Source: Drechslerella dactyloides (Eukaryota; Ascomycota; Orbiliomycetes; Orbiliales; Orbiliaceae). From it: 64,000 bases of DNA. The notes below the pieces were generated by a model. That model did not search any database, was not told the origin of the DNA, and saw nothing but the letters and a program-made list of their open reading frames with translations. The stretch is taken from NCBI GenBank assembly GCA_020064725.1, contig JAGTWJ010000002.1, forward strand, positions 4,340,001 through 4,404,000, given 5' to 3'. A program made the translations under genes and the position numbers. Positions 1 to 11,081 of this stretch are shown here, piece by piece; within the stretch, counting starts at the first letter, position 1; each line of letters begins with the position of its first letter.

Positions 1-1580
1 CCAGCACGCAGAGAGCAGAGGTGCAGGAAGGCAGCTGTGATTGGAAGCCAAGGTTCATTTCTGCCAGGCACTGTCCCATCTCGTCAAGAGGCCAATCACC
101 GGGCGGATTCAGCGCTCTGCACGGGGTGATACACCACCGCAGCATGCGCTAAAATGTTCGAGAAGAAAAGAAGAGAAGCATCGCCCTTCAAGGGTATTGC
201 TGCCCTTGAATTTCCTGGATCAGTAAAATTTCCTCCTCGAGCCTTCGGTGCTCGCGCTTTCTTTGCTGTGTCAGGCAAGAAGGGAATCTCGCGAGGAGAT
301 TTAGGAGGTCCAAACCAGACGGACCCGGAGTTCCTTCGTGCTGAGCTGTGAGTGCGATTGCCCTTGCGGCAGCTCATTCAGCAGAGCGGCCATCGTGCAT
401 GCTCTGCATCTTCTGCTTTTGACGAAGAGAGGGAGATGTGGAGAGGTCATCTGGGCGAAATGGCCTGGAGAGATGCATTCTTTCGATGCAAGGGGAGCGG
501 TGAACTCGAGATTTCCGCATCATGAGAGCCCGCGAGATGGGGGAATTGCACCGCAACGCAGCCCCGTGAAATTGGCATCGGCGGGACGCAACCTCCACAA
601 CCTCCACCAACATCAAGCTCGCGACTTCTCTCTGACCGCCATCACGACGACGACCACGAGAGCACCACGGTGTGCGGCAGTTGGAGGGAGAGGCCTCCCA
701 CGCCGGCCGGTCGGTGGATGGGGATGCATCGTAGCGAGGGGTCGTCTCAGGCCTGGCCAGGGGGCCCACACCCACTGGAGGGCGCCCGATTTCCGACTGC
801 TGTGGGCAGAAACGGCCACGCATCATGGTCATGTCATCACGGTCGTGGCCTTGCCATTCGTGCCAGCTGGGCGGCCAGCGCGCAGGCTTGCCAGGCTTGC
901 GAAAGCCGTCCTGTTCCTGAAACCGACCAGAACCAGTCACCTTCGGAGACAAAATTTGAGGGCGAGACAACCACATCATCGAAGCAGCCCGGCAGGCATT
1001 TCGCAGGGGCACCATCCCAGAACGGGCAGCGCGCCCTTCTTTCCTTTTTCTCTCGGTCTTCTCCTCTGGTCAGGCCACAAGAGGACTGGCGGCCAGGGTT
1101 GAATGGGCGATGATGCATGGCTCCCAAATTGTAATGCCCCCCCAATTTTTAATAAAAGACGGAGCTTTTGCTTTCTTTTTCCATGGTTTCTTCTTCCTCG
1201 CCGGCGGAGTTTGTTTTTCTGGAGGAGCTGAACCAATTTGCAGGCGATGGAGCCTTGCTCCCCCATCAGATACTGCCAAACGCTAGTGTGTCTGCGCTTG
1301 GGTGCCCGTCTGGTATATTATCTTGACGTCCCGCCCTTCGACCTCTCCAGATTTCAGTTTAGAATTCAGCTTCAACATCGGCATTGCACGAGATTTCACG
1401 ATACCCATATACACACACAGTCTTTTTCGTTCGACCACACGATACAGGATATCTCGAGCGCACCATTGGAAGCAAGTCTTTCAGCTCCACATATATCCAC
1501 TGCCGTCCATTCATTCATCCACCAGTCCATACTTCACGACAACGTCTATACAGACACATCCTCCTCAATATATATGCAAA
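1..1580. other. 5' flank, no gene recognised
   Basis: This stretch is relatively GC-rich and holds several overlapping open frames on both strands, but none shows a recognisable domain or a plausible gene structure. The last 270 bases look like the promoter and leader of the gene that starts at 1581: a TATATTA at 1314-1320, pyrimidine-rich sequence, and an ATG at 1574 in another frame only 7 nt before the chosen start. I see no RNA gene or repeat here. Confidence 0.4.
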
Positions 1581-2351
1581 ATGCGTCAATCCACATTAAC
1601 ATCCGCCGCCGTCGCCCTCTCCACAGTCCTCACCTCCCACAGAATATCGCACGCCTTCTTCGGCGGCTGGGCAGTAATTGCCAAGGGAGCCGATCGTGAG
1701 AGCAAGGACCTCGATGTCCTGGTCAAGGCTGAGAAGGACGACATCGTCAATCTCCTGACCAAGGGCATGGTGGGACTCAAGGGCGAAGATGTTGGCACCT
1801 GGATGGTCATTCCTCAGTCGAGAAGCGACTACGTCGCTTTCTTCTGGAAGGCTACTCCCACCTCCACTGAGATGGTTCTCGTTGAGCTCTTCATTGGTAC
1901 GTTCAAACTGTCAACAATCAGCTCTTTCGGAAAGCGCAAAACTAACAGTTCATGTTTAGGCCCAAAGACAAAGATCCCATCCACCGTCTCGCTCATCGTC
2001 GACGGAGTTCACGCCGTCCCAGTCATCGACACTCCATCCCTGTTCCGTGGCAAGCTCTCCGCCTGCGCTTTCCGCTCAAAGCCCAACGACTGCTCGGACC
2101 TGATCTTCCTTGCAACCAGCTGCGCCCACCAACTGCCCTCCGACACGATCAAGAAGATCGACACCAAGGTCATCGGAATGGCTATCAAGAGATACCCAGA
2201 CCTCATTGAGTCGCTTGAGGGCCTCGGCATCAGCACCCGCAAGGCGATCAAGAAGGTCGGCAGCTCCGACTCTCTATCTTCCAACTCATCTGGCTTCAGC
2301 ATCAGCGGCCGCATGAACGAGGGAGAAGTCCAGCGCGGACTCTTCTGCTAA
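1581..2351 (+). CDS. Nucleotidyltransferase-fold-like protein, 235 aa, one intron
   Basis: The CDS joins 1581-1896 and 1960-2351. The intron has donor GTACGT, a branch-like ACTAAC at 1941 and acceptor TTTAG, and it sits after the first base of a Gly codon. Near residues 28-47 the protein has FFGGWAVIAKG followed by SKDLDVLV, the GG...DxD pattern of minimal nucleotidyltransferases. VLVELFIG could supply a third acidic residue. A later KLSACAFRSKPNDCSDLIFL stretch resembles the 'lands with D' helix common in such proteins. The C-terminus is Ser-rich. Members of this fold transfer nucleotides or are inactive relatives; the substrate here is unknown. The ATG follows CAAA and the first 15 residues are a weak hydrophobic segment. 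The 63-nt intron has no stop and is a multiple of three, so retention would add 21 residues. Confidence 0.72.
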   Translation: MRQSTLTSAAVALSTVLTSHRISHAFFGGWAVIAKGADRESKDLDVLVKAEKDDIVNLLTKGMVGLKGEDVGTWMVIPQSRSDYVAFFWKATPTSTEMVLVELFIGTFKLSTISSFGKRKTNSSCLGPKTKIPSTVSLIVDGVHAVPVIDTPSLFRGKLSACAFRSKPNDCSDLIFLATSCAHQLPSDTIKKIDTKVIGMAIKRYPDLIESLEGLGISTRKAIKKVGSSDSLSSNSSGFSISGRMNEGEVQRGLFC

Positions 2352-5300
2352 ACAACAATAACAACGACGATGACGACGATGACACTCCACCTTATCTATT
2401 TTAATTATCTTTCTTGAACATATCTTTTTATTATCTTTTTTCATTCTTCGACAGTGCGGCAAGTTTTTTTTAGCGATGGCATCATTGGGACACACATACA
2501 CACTCAGCATTATAAAGGAGTTTTATCTTTTTCTTTGGTTTATCTTTCATTGTCTCTTGACTCACAGTCGGATCTCATTTCATCAAGACTCGCTCGATCG
2601 TTCGGCATATAGACTCATTTCCTTTGCTTTGTTTCCTTGCATCATAGAGAAGATACCTCGACGAGTTTCCTTTGCTTCTACAACTTACTAATACTAATAC
2701 TCAGATACATGACGACTTGTAATGATCACGCTTCTTTCTGTACCATATTATTTCTCCTTTTCTTTCTCATCATGTATTTTTGATACCACTTCTTTTTCAC
2801 TTGATTTCCTGTTTTTGCTTGGGGGTTTTCAAGTGACACAATTGGGTTTCGCCCATCCGGATATGGGCATTATCCATTCAGACGCGCGGCGGAGGAATCT
2901 TGGGGAAATAGTCAACGAGACAATACATTACTACTATCCTTCCATACATGACATTTGCTCCGTAAAAATGAATCGTAGAATTGGCCTTAAGCAGCTTAAG
3001 CTCGCTCCTGATCATTACATGAGGTGGTGCCAGCGAACCTCCGGCAATCTTACATACAGTATGGTCCCAGCATGCTTCGTACTCGTGCATTAATGCTATG
3101 GCTTGGGTCCAACACTCCAGCGAAGCAATCGCGCTAGAACCCAATTCAGCACTATACATATGCAGATGCATATTAACTATCATTCGTAAGCAACGGTCAT
3201 TAAACTAGCTAGTTTCGAATCCTAAAGACTACATGAGTACACTTCAACGTCTGCTGTTCAGACTTGGCCGTAGAAATTAATTGGGTAAGTTTTGTCCTGT
3301 AACATCCATCCGTCAAATGTCCTCCAGCCAACCACATTCCACGGTTGACCTGTGCCACTTCTACATCAGCTTTCTTTGCATCTCTAGCACTACTACTCCT
3401 CAATGCGGTACTATGCCAGATATGATAACTGTGGGACCGTCCGGCTAGTGGAATCCGACCGCAGCCTATCCACACAGCTATACCTAGCACGTCCGGGTGC
3501 CGGCTAGCGTTACATTGACGATCCAGCGATCATGATCGTACAAAAGGCATGTGGCTGCAAAAAGCACCCGATCGACCGCGAGGGAGTTCGGAAGCCTAGA
3601 GCCACCCGGACCTAGCGTCGGAGAGGCTATCAGTGATCTGTCAAGATTATGCAGGTACTGATATTTCCGTACCCAATATCGGTAGTGTTGATTGCGGGCT
3701 GGTCTTCAAATGAGGGTAAGCTCGCAAGATTGCATGTGTATCTCCGCGCGATGACGGACTTACGTGCGGCGCCCTGCAGCCGAAATTCGATATATCACAC
3801 GTCAAATTGGGGATTCAACGCAGCGTTTCTAGAATCGGGCGTGGAAGCTAGGCTAGCCTCGTACTCGTATATGTGTGCTGTGGACACGCATGTATACATA
3901 TGTAACAGTAGCGGGCGGGCGTGCGGCGTGTGAAATGTACCAATTCGTCGGAAATATGCACGCGGAGATACACGCAACTGCATCTGTGTGGCGCTGTAAG
4001 AGCCCATACCAGTTCGAGCAGCCCCCGCGAGTATCTTTGCAAAACTGACGGCGATGACATGTCTCATGCGTGATGTGTCCTGAGGCTGCAGCTCAGGCCA
4101 AGGATTCAAAAAGTGATCTAGCATGCTTGGACACGCACGCACGAAGGCGAATGTGTTTTTCCCCGCTCTTATGTGTCTCGCGCGAAAATGCCGACTAGTT
4201 TTTGCGAGGGTTACGGTCGCTAAATAATGCCGTGGTGTCGACGGCGCTAGGACTTCGGAGAGTCCGCTGCTGTAGGGTTTGTTAGTTTTTGTCTTCAACC
4301 AAGGCACCAGATGCAGATGGCGTGTCAATTAGCGACTGGTGGATACCGTGTAGCTCGCCGTATACATGTTCCGCCTGTTAGTCATGGAGGTTAAGGCGTG
4401 TCCTGAGTGGTCTACGAGATGGTGTTTTAGCGTTACAATCTATTCACTAATCGGATAGCTGAATTTTGGCAAGTAGACATCTATGTCGTGGATTGCTAAT
4501 CGGTGCATCGGAAACGTGGCGAGATGTATAATACGGCGACTATAGATAGCAAATAATTTCATGATATGGCTATTATCCTAAGATAATTCGGTGCGCGCGC
4601 ATAGTCTCCGAACTCCTGTTGATATGCACGATAACGTTAATCAACTCCTCGCGGGGCCCATTGTACCTTTTTGCGATATAACATTATTTTATGGTATTTA
4701 TTGAATATGCTTCAATATGCTTAAAGTACCTGCTCCGGCGGAGAATATTCCGGCGGCCGAATGCCGCGATATTCGTGTATGTCGTTGTCTCAAGATATGC
4801 GCATGCATGCACCCACTTAACCGTTGCTTCAAATGCTATGCATGCAACTACCCTTGGTTTCTCAAATCTTTGCCTCTGATACTAGTATACTGAGATTCGG
4901 AGCATTAATCGGCCAAGCCGCCCGAATTTCTGTATCACAACGAATGAAGGATGTGGGGCGTTTGACAAGAAATCCGATATCCTAATTCCAAGATGAACAC
5001 TGAATGAGATACCCGCGTTTCGTCGTCGCGTCTTGGTGTCGGTGATATCAAGATGTTTCAGCCTTTGTGTTCCTTTAGGATGACGTGTATCATCTGTACG
5101 TTTCATGCAGCTATCAACGTGCCGGATCGGACGTCTAGACACGCCAAATGTATGCTATTGTCCCCGCTGTGCATGCCTAAGAAACCATGAAAGAGAGAAC
5201 TCGGTCGGTTTGTATCGCTGCTCTCTTGGCAAGCCTCGTAATCAATGAGTAAGTGCACAACGCTGTTCATGTTAAATTTCACCCCACGACCCAGGCCCAC

Positions 5301-8300
5301 TAATCCTATTGCATTCGAAACTGGGCACTTCCGCTCACGGGCGGTTCGCGGAAGCAGCATGCGCATGCATGCACAATCTTACTAAGTAATGCATGCACGG
5401 TGCCAAGCATCAGAAAAACCCACAACGCAGCCCCAGCCATCGAATTGTTGGATTTCGGTATCTATACGAGGATGACGTTTCAGCCCTAGGCCCTCACCAC
5501 GGCTGACTGTTCTCTGGTGCTGCCACGTCCTTCTTTGAAAATCTCTTCCCCAGCCTTAGAATATAGTCTCGGAACAAAGTAGGACCGAGCTGACCGGATC
5601 GTGTCTCAAGGTTTGACTGACGAATGCAAACGCAGAACGCAATCAAGTCTGGGGTGTCATGAAACGTGTCGGCCAGGGTACACCTGGGCATCACTAGGGC
5701 GCTGGGCACCAATTTCAAGTAGAGACCTTTACCAGCTTCGCCGCAATACAGGGCTCGAAATCAGCCTTATTCCGTTGGTCTTGACGTAATTTACAGGTCA
5801 TGATCGGGGGTATCGCGGTTGACTGTTGCATTCGTACGTCTTACGGTCAAGGGTAGGTGCTGGAACGGCTGTTCTCGGGTGGAAAACTCTGGAAATTTTT
5901 CGGAAATTCTCTGTGGCTGGTTGTCTCGGACGGAGGCCTTGCGCTTCTGGTGCTCATAGATTTTTTGTACCACCTGCTCTGTCCTGCCTCCGCGTCGTTG
6001 AGTCACCTTGTGGCCCTGCGGAGCACCGAAGAATCGTCTGTTTCAGAGGTTCCCGGCGCAGGGATCTGGTTTGGGAATTTTTCTCTCTGACGTCCGTGAA
6101 TGGAATGGTTCGAGCGGTGTTCTCGAAGCCCGCGGCAAGCAACCACGCCACTAGTTTGCAGCTCTCCCGCGGCACGGTCAGGCCATGGACAGGGGTCAAG
6201 GAATTCGGGAGCAGGGACGTCGTGGTGCGGAATGTGTTGGAGCATGTGCGCATAAATGTTGATTCGGACGCGAATTCGCACGCTGAAGCGGAATTCGGAA
6301 CGCTGGTTCATGCGCGGTAGAATGCAGTCGACTGCGTTACATTGAGGGTTCGGTTTGCTTGTAAGAGATTATGCAGAAGAGCGGCACAGGTATCTCCCAG
6401 TCACCCCATTGTGCGGTGGAATTTCATGCGGAAGACTGCGCAAGTCTTGTTTCATATTTGATATCGGACCTATTTTGCGGCAAAGTAACTTTTGGCGAGC
6501 ACGATGCAATCACCCGATGGAATTCAGACTGACGGGCTCGCGCAGACGCGGCCACATGGTTGTTAACGTTTCGATTGACGAAAAGGTGCATTGTTGTTGC
6601 ATATGCACAACCTTGATTTGTCGTAGAACGCATTACTAAATGTATGCATGTATCCGTTGGCATTGATCTAGAAGACCGGGATCCGATCCGGGCAGTTGGC
6701 ATGCTATCCGCTTGAATCACACATGGTTCTCATTGGATGGAAACCTACGGATGTTGTGGTCTCAAAATTAGGTAGTTAATACGGGGATTATGGCTGGTAG
6801 TGCAGGGTTCATAGCTGACACCGGGGCACGGTTGTACAGGGCATTAAGATTTACTGGTAATTTCGCGGTTATGTTGTGGTGAGCGCCGACGACGAAAATG
6901 TTGGACCGAATATGACCGTCGAATCCTGTCGGTAGGGTATGAGCCGAAAATTTTCGCAGATTCTAAAAATAATGTCCCACCGGGATGCCGATGTCGCGTG
7001 AGGGGCTGGATGTTAGCACCGATGAGATAGTTGTCTCAGCGTTTGTTGGATCAAGGCGCAAGTCGCTTGTCTTGAGAAAATTCGATTTAAGATTTCATAC
7101 CTGCGAGTGACGTCGATAGTGTATTGTACAACTTGCCGAATGCGGAAATTCTTGCGCAGGCTAGCCTAAAGGCGTACGGTATACTTGTTTTGACTCCGAG
7201 ACAATAGTCGTTGCGTAGGTGATACACCGTTTTAGTAGCCCATTATTTCAAGTTTGGAAAGTTAGAGCGGATGTTAGTGCTACCAGTAATTAGGCTCCAA
7301 GGCATTGAGGAACGCCATAGCCGCTATTGCATTGGGGCCGACTAGCTGGAGGTCGTACATAACTTTGTGTTCGTGACCATGGTATATCTCAGGCAATGAG
7401 GATCGAAATATTCGGCTAACCAGAAGGAGCTGGCCCGAGCTTTAGTAGCGTTTTAGTCTTGAGAGTAAGATTTTAAAGGATGTTCTGCGCCACCAACAAA
7501 CTCGACACAAACACGTTTCAAAGCACAGAAGACAAATTGTGAGACCATCGAAGATTCTAGAATTTTCTACAATTTGTTTCCCGAGCGACAGATATCACCT
7601 TGTCTGCAGAAATGAAAGTCAATACGCGCGGCGTAGCTGGATATATTGCGGTTTTGCGTCACATTTGTATCGCTACTCGTCCACTCTCCCACATTCGTAC
7701 TCTTGTAAGAATTTTTCTACGATCCTTAATAGTCTCGGACGAAGAAGCCATCCTTGCACCTTCTTAGGATTGTCGTATCGTTAGCCAAGAAGACTGGCTA
7801 GCTCGTCGAGAGGCAACGGCGACTCCTGCATTGCATATCTGAAGAATTTTCCCAAGACAAAGTATTCAGTCTCAGTGTCGGAGTTTATTCCATCGTGTTA
7901 ACGCAGGCAGCTGTCAATAGCATGAGGGTTTGCGTATCGATATGCCTCAGAGAAACGACGGAAATGTACGACAGGAATAGATATTCATGCTGTTGGGGCG
8001 CAGGAATGAACGGATTCGGTATATCGATATATCGTGGAATTAGTGGCTGGGATCGCAATCGACTTAAATTTAGATCTGATTTTGCATCATTTTCAGCAAT
8101 TTTGAGGCTCGGGCCACTGTGTGGACCTATGCCTGTTCCAGATGATGTCTTCATTCTATAGATCCAGAGGATGGCGATCTGATCCTATATCCGTATTCCT
8201 CCAGCGAAAGCACAGAATCTCGTTGAGATATTTGATTTTAGTGGCGGTGATATTTGCATTGTATGTCTCAGAGCTAGATTTCCGACGGAGTTAAGAGTAT

Positions 8301-10271
8301 CGGCGCCACAGGGAACATCGTTGCTGGTGGAATGCTGCGATCTCATCTCGCTATGTAGCTCGATCGACTGCTAGGAACTGTTACATGGATTTTTCATTGA
8401 CGGGGGGTTAACGCGTTGGCCACCGTCATGGCTCTATTTCCGTCATATTCTCTAATTTGTTTTGTTGATTATCTTTCCGAGATAAATATTTAGGTGTTGA
8501 TACTTCTCGATCCGAATGCAGTTGGGAGCTGTAGGTTCTTGATTTGTACTGGTTGAGGTTTGCTAGTATATTAGGCTTTGAAACATGTCAACAGGAAGTC
8601 GGTGCTAGGCATTAGCACTAAAGATTGACTAGAAAGTAGTTGGAACCACTCATCGAGGAGGATTATGCTCGAAAAGGATAATTGCGACGATCGAATATTG
8701 TTAGGCAGAAGGATTGAATTCCCGCTTCCGTCGCTCTTATATATCATCCGGGATGTTGAGGAATGAATGGATTGGACTTAGAAAACTAAGGTTCTAACCA
8801 ACAAACTACCGCTACGTTGCAGGCATGCCGCTTTAGGAAATCATCTCGAAACTTTGGCGAGAGATCTACTTGGTGCATCGATTGAAAGTGGCTAGAAGCA
8901 ACTGATTAGATGTCTATCTTTGGTGGAGAGATGCGGAATCTCATTGTCCCTCTCCTCGAAGCGGCTATAGCCGATGCGGTAATATTGGTTTGACCTGGTG
9001 TGTGCTTGTAGTATCGTCAAATTGAAGACCGAACTCAGGTATTCGGGTGGATTTAGCTCTAGATCGAAAATTTTCCAGCCTTCTATATTCGAAGTTGAAG
9101 ACAAGAACCAGCAGCCTGATATGCATATATTATTAAGTAATTGATGATAATGTAGATATTTAAGTAGATGCACGTGTGTAGAATGTGACTAGATACATTT
9201 CTATCATACCGGGGATATTCGTCTAATCAATGATGAGATGCTAGTGTAGCTGAATTCCATTCGCCGGTTAAAGTACGGCAGTCTGGCTCGCGAGACAACT
9301 GAATTCCTATCGCGAATCGACAATGATGATTTCGTGTTTTTGACTTCTGCAATAATGTAGTCGAGAGAAAGATTTGTGACTAACTCACACCATCACTTAT
9401 TTCACGGTCGATTCTTATCTTATGTTATTTTTGGCATCTGTATAGCTTTGGGTTGGGTGGTGAATTAAGCTCTCATCGGATAAGGCTTCGGCTTTCTTTG
9501 TTCATCGCGTTATCACAGGGTGATGATTGTGGATTTGACCCACGTCGAAGTTTAAAATAAAGGCTGTGTCTCGGTGCAGACGCCGAGACTCACTGTTGAA
9601 AATTCGGTACCATGTAGTGCATGTTGATAAGTTTTCCCAGGTTCGAACTCGGCAGTTTCAAGCAGAGGGTATATCTACTTAGATTGTGGGGTTTATGATT
9701 ATGATCCGCGTAGCGAAATGCAACATTAATACGTGTTGCTGACCCAATCTCCGATGTTCAATTTTGTTGTACTACAAATTGACAATGAAATGTGTCGGGG
9801 TCCTGCTTACGAGCCGGCTTCTGGATAAAACTGTCACACAATATCCGGAGATGATAAGAGCCGGATTGTTGGTAATCCTCGTAATAAAATCGTGGCTGTA
9901 AGCTCAGCTAATAAAGTGATTCAAGGTCAATAATATTGGTAGTTGCTCATCAGGTCATCTTTGGGTATGCGGCGCGGTTGTACAGATACGGATCACTACA
10001 GCGACACAGATAGAGTGTGCAAACCGTGCGTCTCGGCTGGCACAGCGTGGTGCCAAGTTTCAGGCACGATTTCTCGATCTGAGCACCCGCTAAGGAGGGG
10101 TAATGGAAGCTTTGCTTTGCCCTTGATTACTACAGACTCTCGATGATAATGTCAACAGACGCTTGGATCAAGTGCCAGATATCTCCACAAGTATTTTTTA
10201 TGCTTAGAATCTAAAATCCTACGATTTTATTAGTACACAAACCTACTTTATTGAGCTCTACAACCGGAAAA
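2352..10271. other. Gene desert of about 7.9 kb
   Basis: No gene can be supported here. The first 60 bases are a CAACAATAACAACGACGATG-type triplet-rich 3' UTR, followed by T-rich sequence. Beyond about 3.2 kb the DNA has frequent stops on both strands and only short frames without domains. It contains clusters of the palindrome TGCATGCA (about 4800-5400) and a 40-bp copy of a dispersed foldback repeat at 9259-9298. The texture resembles repeat-derived DNA decayed by point mutation, but I recognised no parent element. Confidence 0.5.
9259..9298 (-). repeat. 40-bp half copy of a foldback repeat with flanking 9-bp direct repeats
   Basis: Read on the minus strand, this 40-bp segment matches 63035-63074 at 38 of 40 positions by eye. 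It includes the core TCTCGCGAGCCAGACTGCC and ends near CCGGCGAA. It lies between two identical 9-mers, CTGAATTCC at 9250-9258 and 9299-9307, which looks like a target-site duplication. The second half of the palindrome seen at 63080-63100 is absent. I infer a small non-autonomous mobile element or its remnant; there is no coding capacity. Confidence 0.6.
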
Positions 10272-11081
10272 ATGAATTCCTGGGAACCGTGGGAGCAGCT
10301 CCTGCGTCACCTAACGGAAAGTCTCCACGCCGCCAACATCGACGACACGAGCAACAATTTCCGCCAACGGTTGACTCAAATGCCCAGAGCCGAGCTGAAC
10401 CATCTTGACATGGGAAGATACAACAGGGCCGAGCGAAGACTGATTGACGAGGAGAGAGTGCGTAGAAGCCGGGCAACAACAGGCTTCACCGCCATCAACC
10501 TTCCGATTCAAGGCCAAGCGCAAGCTAGCAGCTCATCCACAAATACCTCGACATTTGATAGTGGCAATGGGCAATCGAGCTCTTCGGCTGGTCAACCATT
10601 CACTCCACCGATAGAGAAACCTGAAAGATGGTACCTTTTTCCGGAACACCACGCTAAAGTCGCCGAGAAGGTCAAAGGAGCTCGGTTCAACCCCTCTGAT
10701 ATAGAAGGAGATGAATTCTGGGACACCAACATCGTTGGGAGATTCAAGTGCTCCAATACCAAGTGCTCAAAGGTCTGGACAAGCGGAGTTGTAGCCACTA
10801 GGATCCGGAAATATGGGCAATCACCTTTTCGCTACAACGCTCGGGTTTATAACCAAGGGTGTCGGAGATGCAAGAAGCTGGGGATCATGGAGATTGACAT
10901 AGACGCATATGTGGAGAGGGTAGTGCGACGTGTGAAAATTTGGAAAGGAGAGGCGGTCCCCGTCGTGAACCATCCTGGCGCTGATACTGAGCGAGAGGGG
11001 CCACACCTTGAGGACCTTTGTGAGGGTTGCAAGGCGGGTCACTGCCCCTATAAAAGATTAGCTCTCCGGATGTTTGAGTAG
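10272..11081 (+). CDS. 3CxxC-type zinc-finger protein, 269 aa
   Basis: This is a single-exon gene. The first ATG in a good context (AAAAATGA) is at 10272. The N-terminal 120 residues are charged and then Ser/Gln-rich and low-complexity. From about residue 150 the protein has the layout of the 3CxxC zinc-binding domain: FKCSNTKCSKVW, a spacer with ARVYNQGCRRC, the conserved YVERVVRRVKIWKG segment, then PHLEDLCEGCKAGHCPY near the C-terminus. Three cysteine pairs and the W/Y positions all fit. Fungal proteins with this domain are mostly uncharacterised; the family includes vertebrate receptor-transporting proteins. The gene is isolated, with deserts on both sides, and its intact frame contrasts with the decayed surroundings. 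Function is not predicted beyond zinc binding. Confidence 0.82.
   Translation: MNSWEPWEQLLRHLTESLHAANIDDTSNNFRQRLTQMPRAELNHLDMGRYNRAERRLIDEERVRRSRATTGFTAINLPIQGQAQASSSSTNTSTFDSGNGQSSSSAGQPFTPPIEKPERWYLFPEHHAKVAEKVKGARFNPSDIEGDEFWDTNIVGRFKCSNTKCSKVWTSGVVATRIRKYGQSPFRYNARVYNQGCRRCKKLGIMEIDIDAYVERVVRRVKIWKGEAVPVVNHPGADTEREGPHLEDLCEGCKAGHCPYKRLALRMFE

Noticed and set aside
374..1015. 213-codon open frame on the minus strand
   Set aside because: GC-rich region with equally long frames on other strands; no domain, no signal or splice structure.
3795..4328. 177-codon minus-strand frame in the desert
   Set aside because: Composition is unlike protein, with no family likeness, and it lies in decayed sequence.
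5826..6320. 164-codon plus-strand frame with overlapping minus frames
   Set aside because: Both strands are open to a similar extent, which suggests composition and not coding; no motif.
9640..9649. GGTTCGAACT resembling a tRNA B box
   Set aside because: No A box at the right distance and no cloverleaf arms around it.
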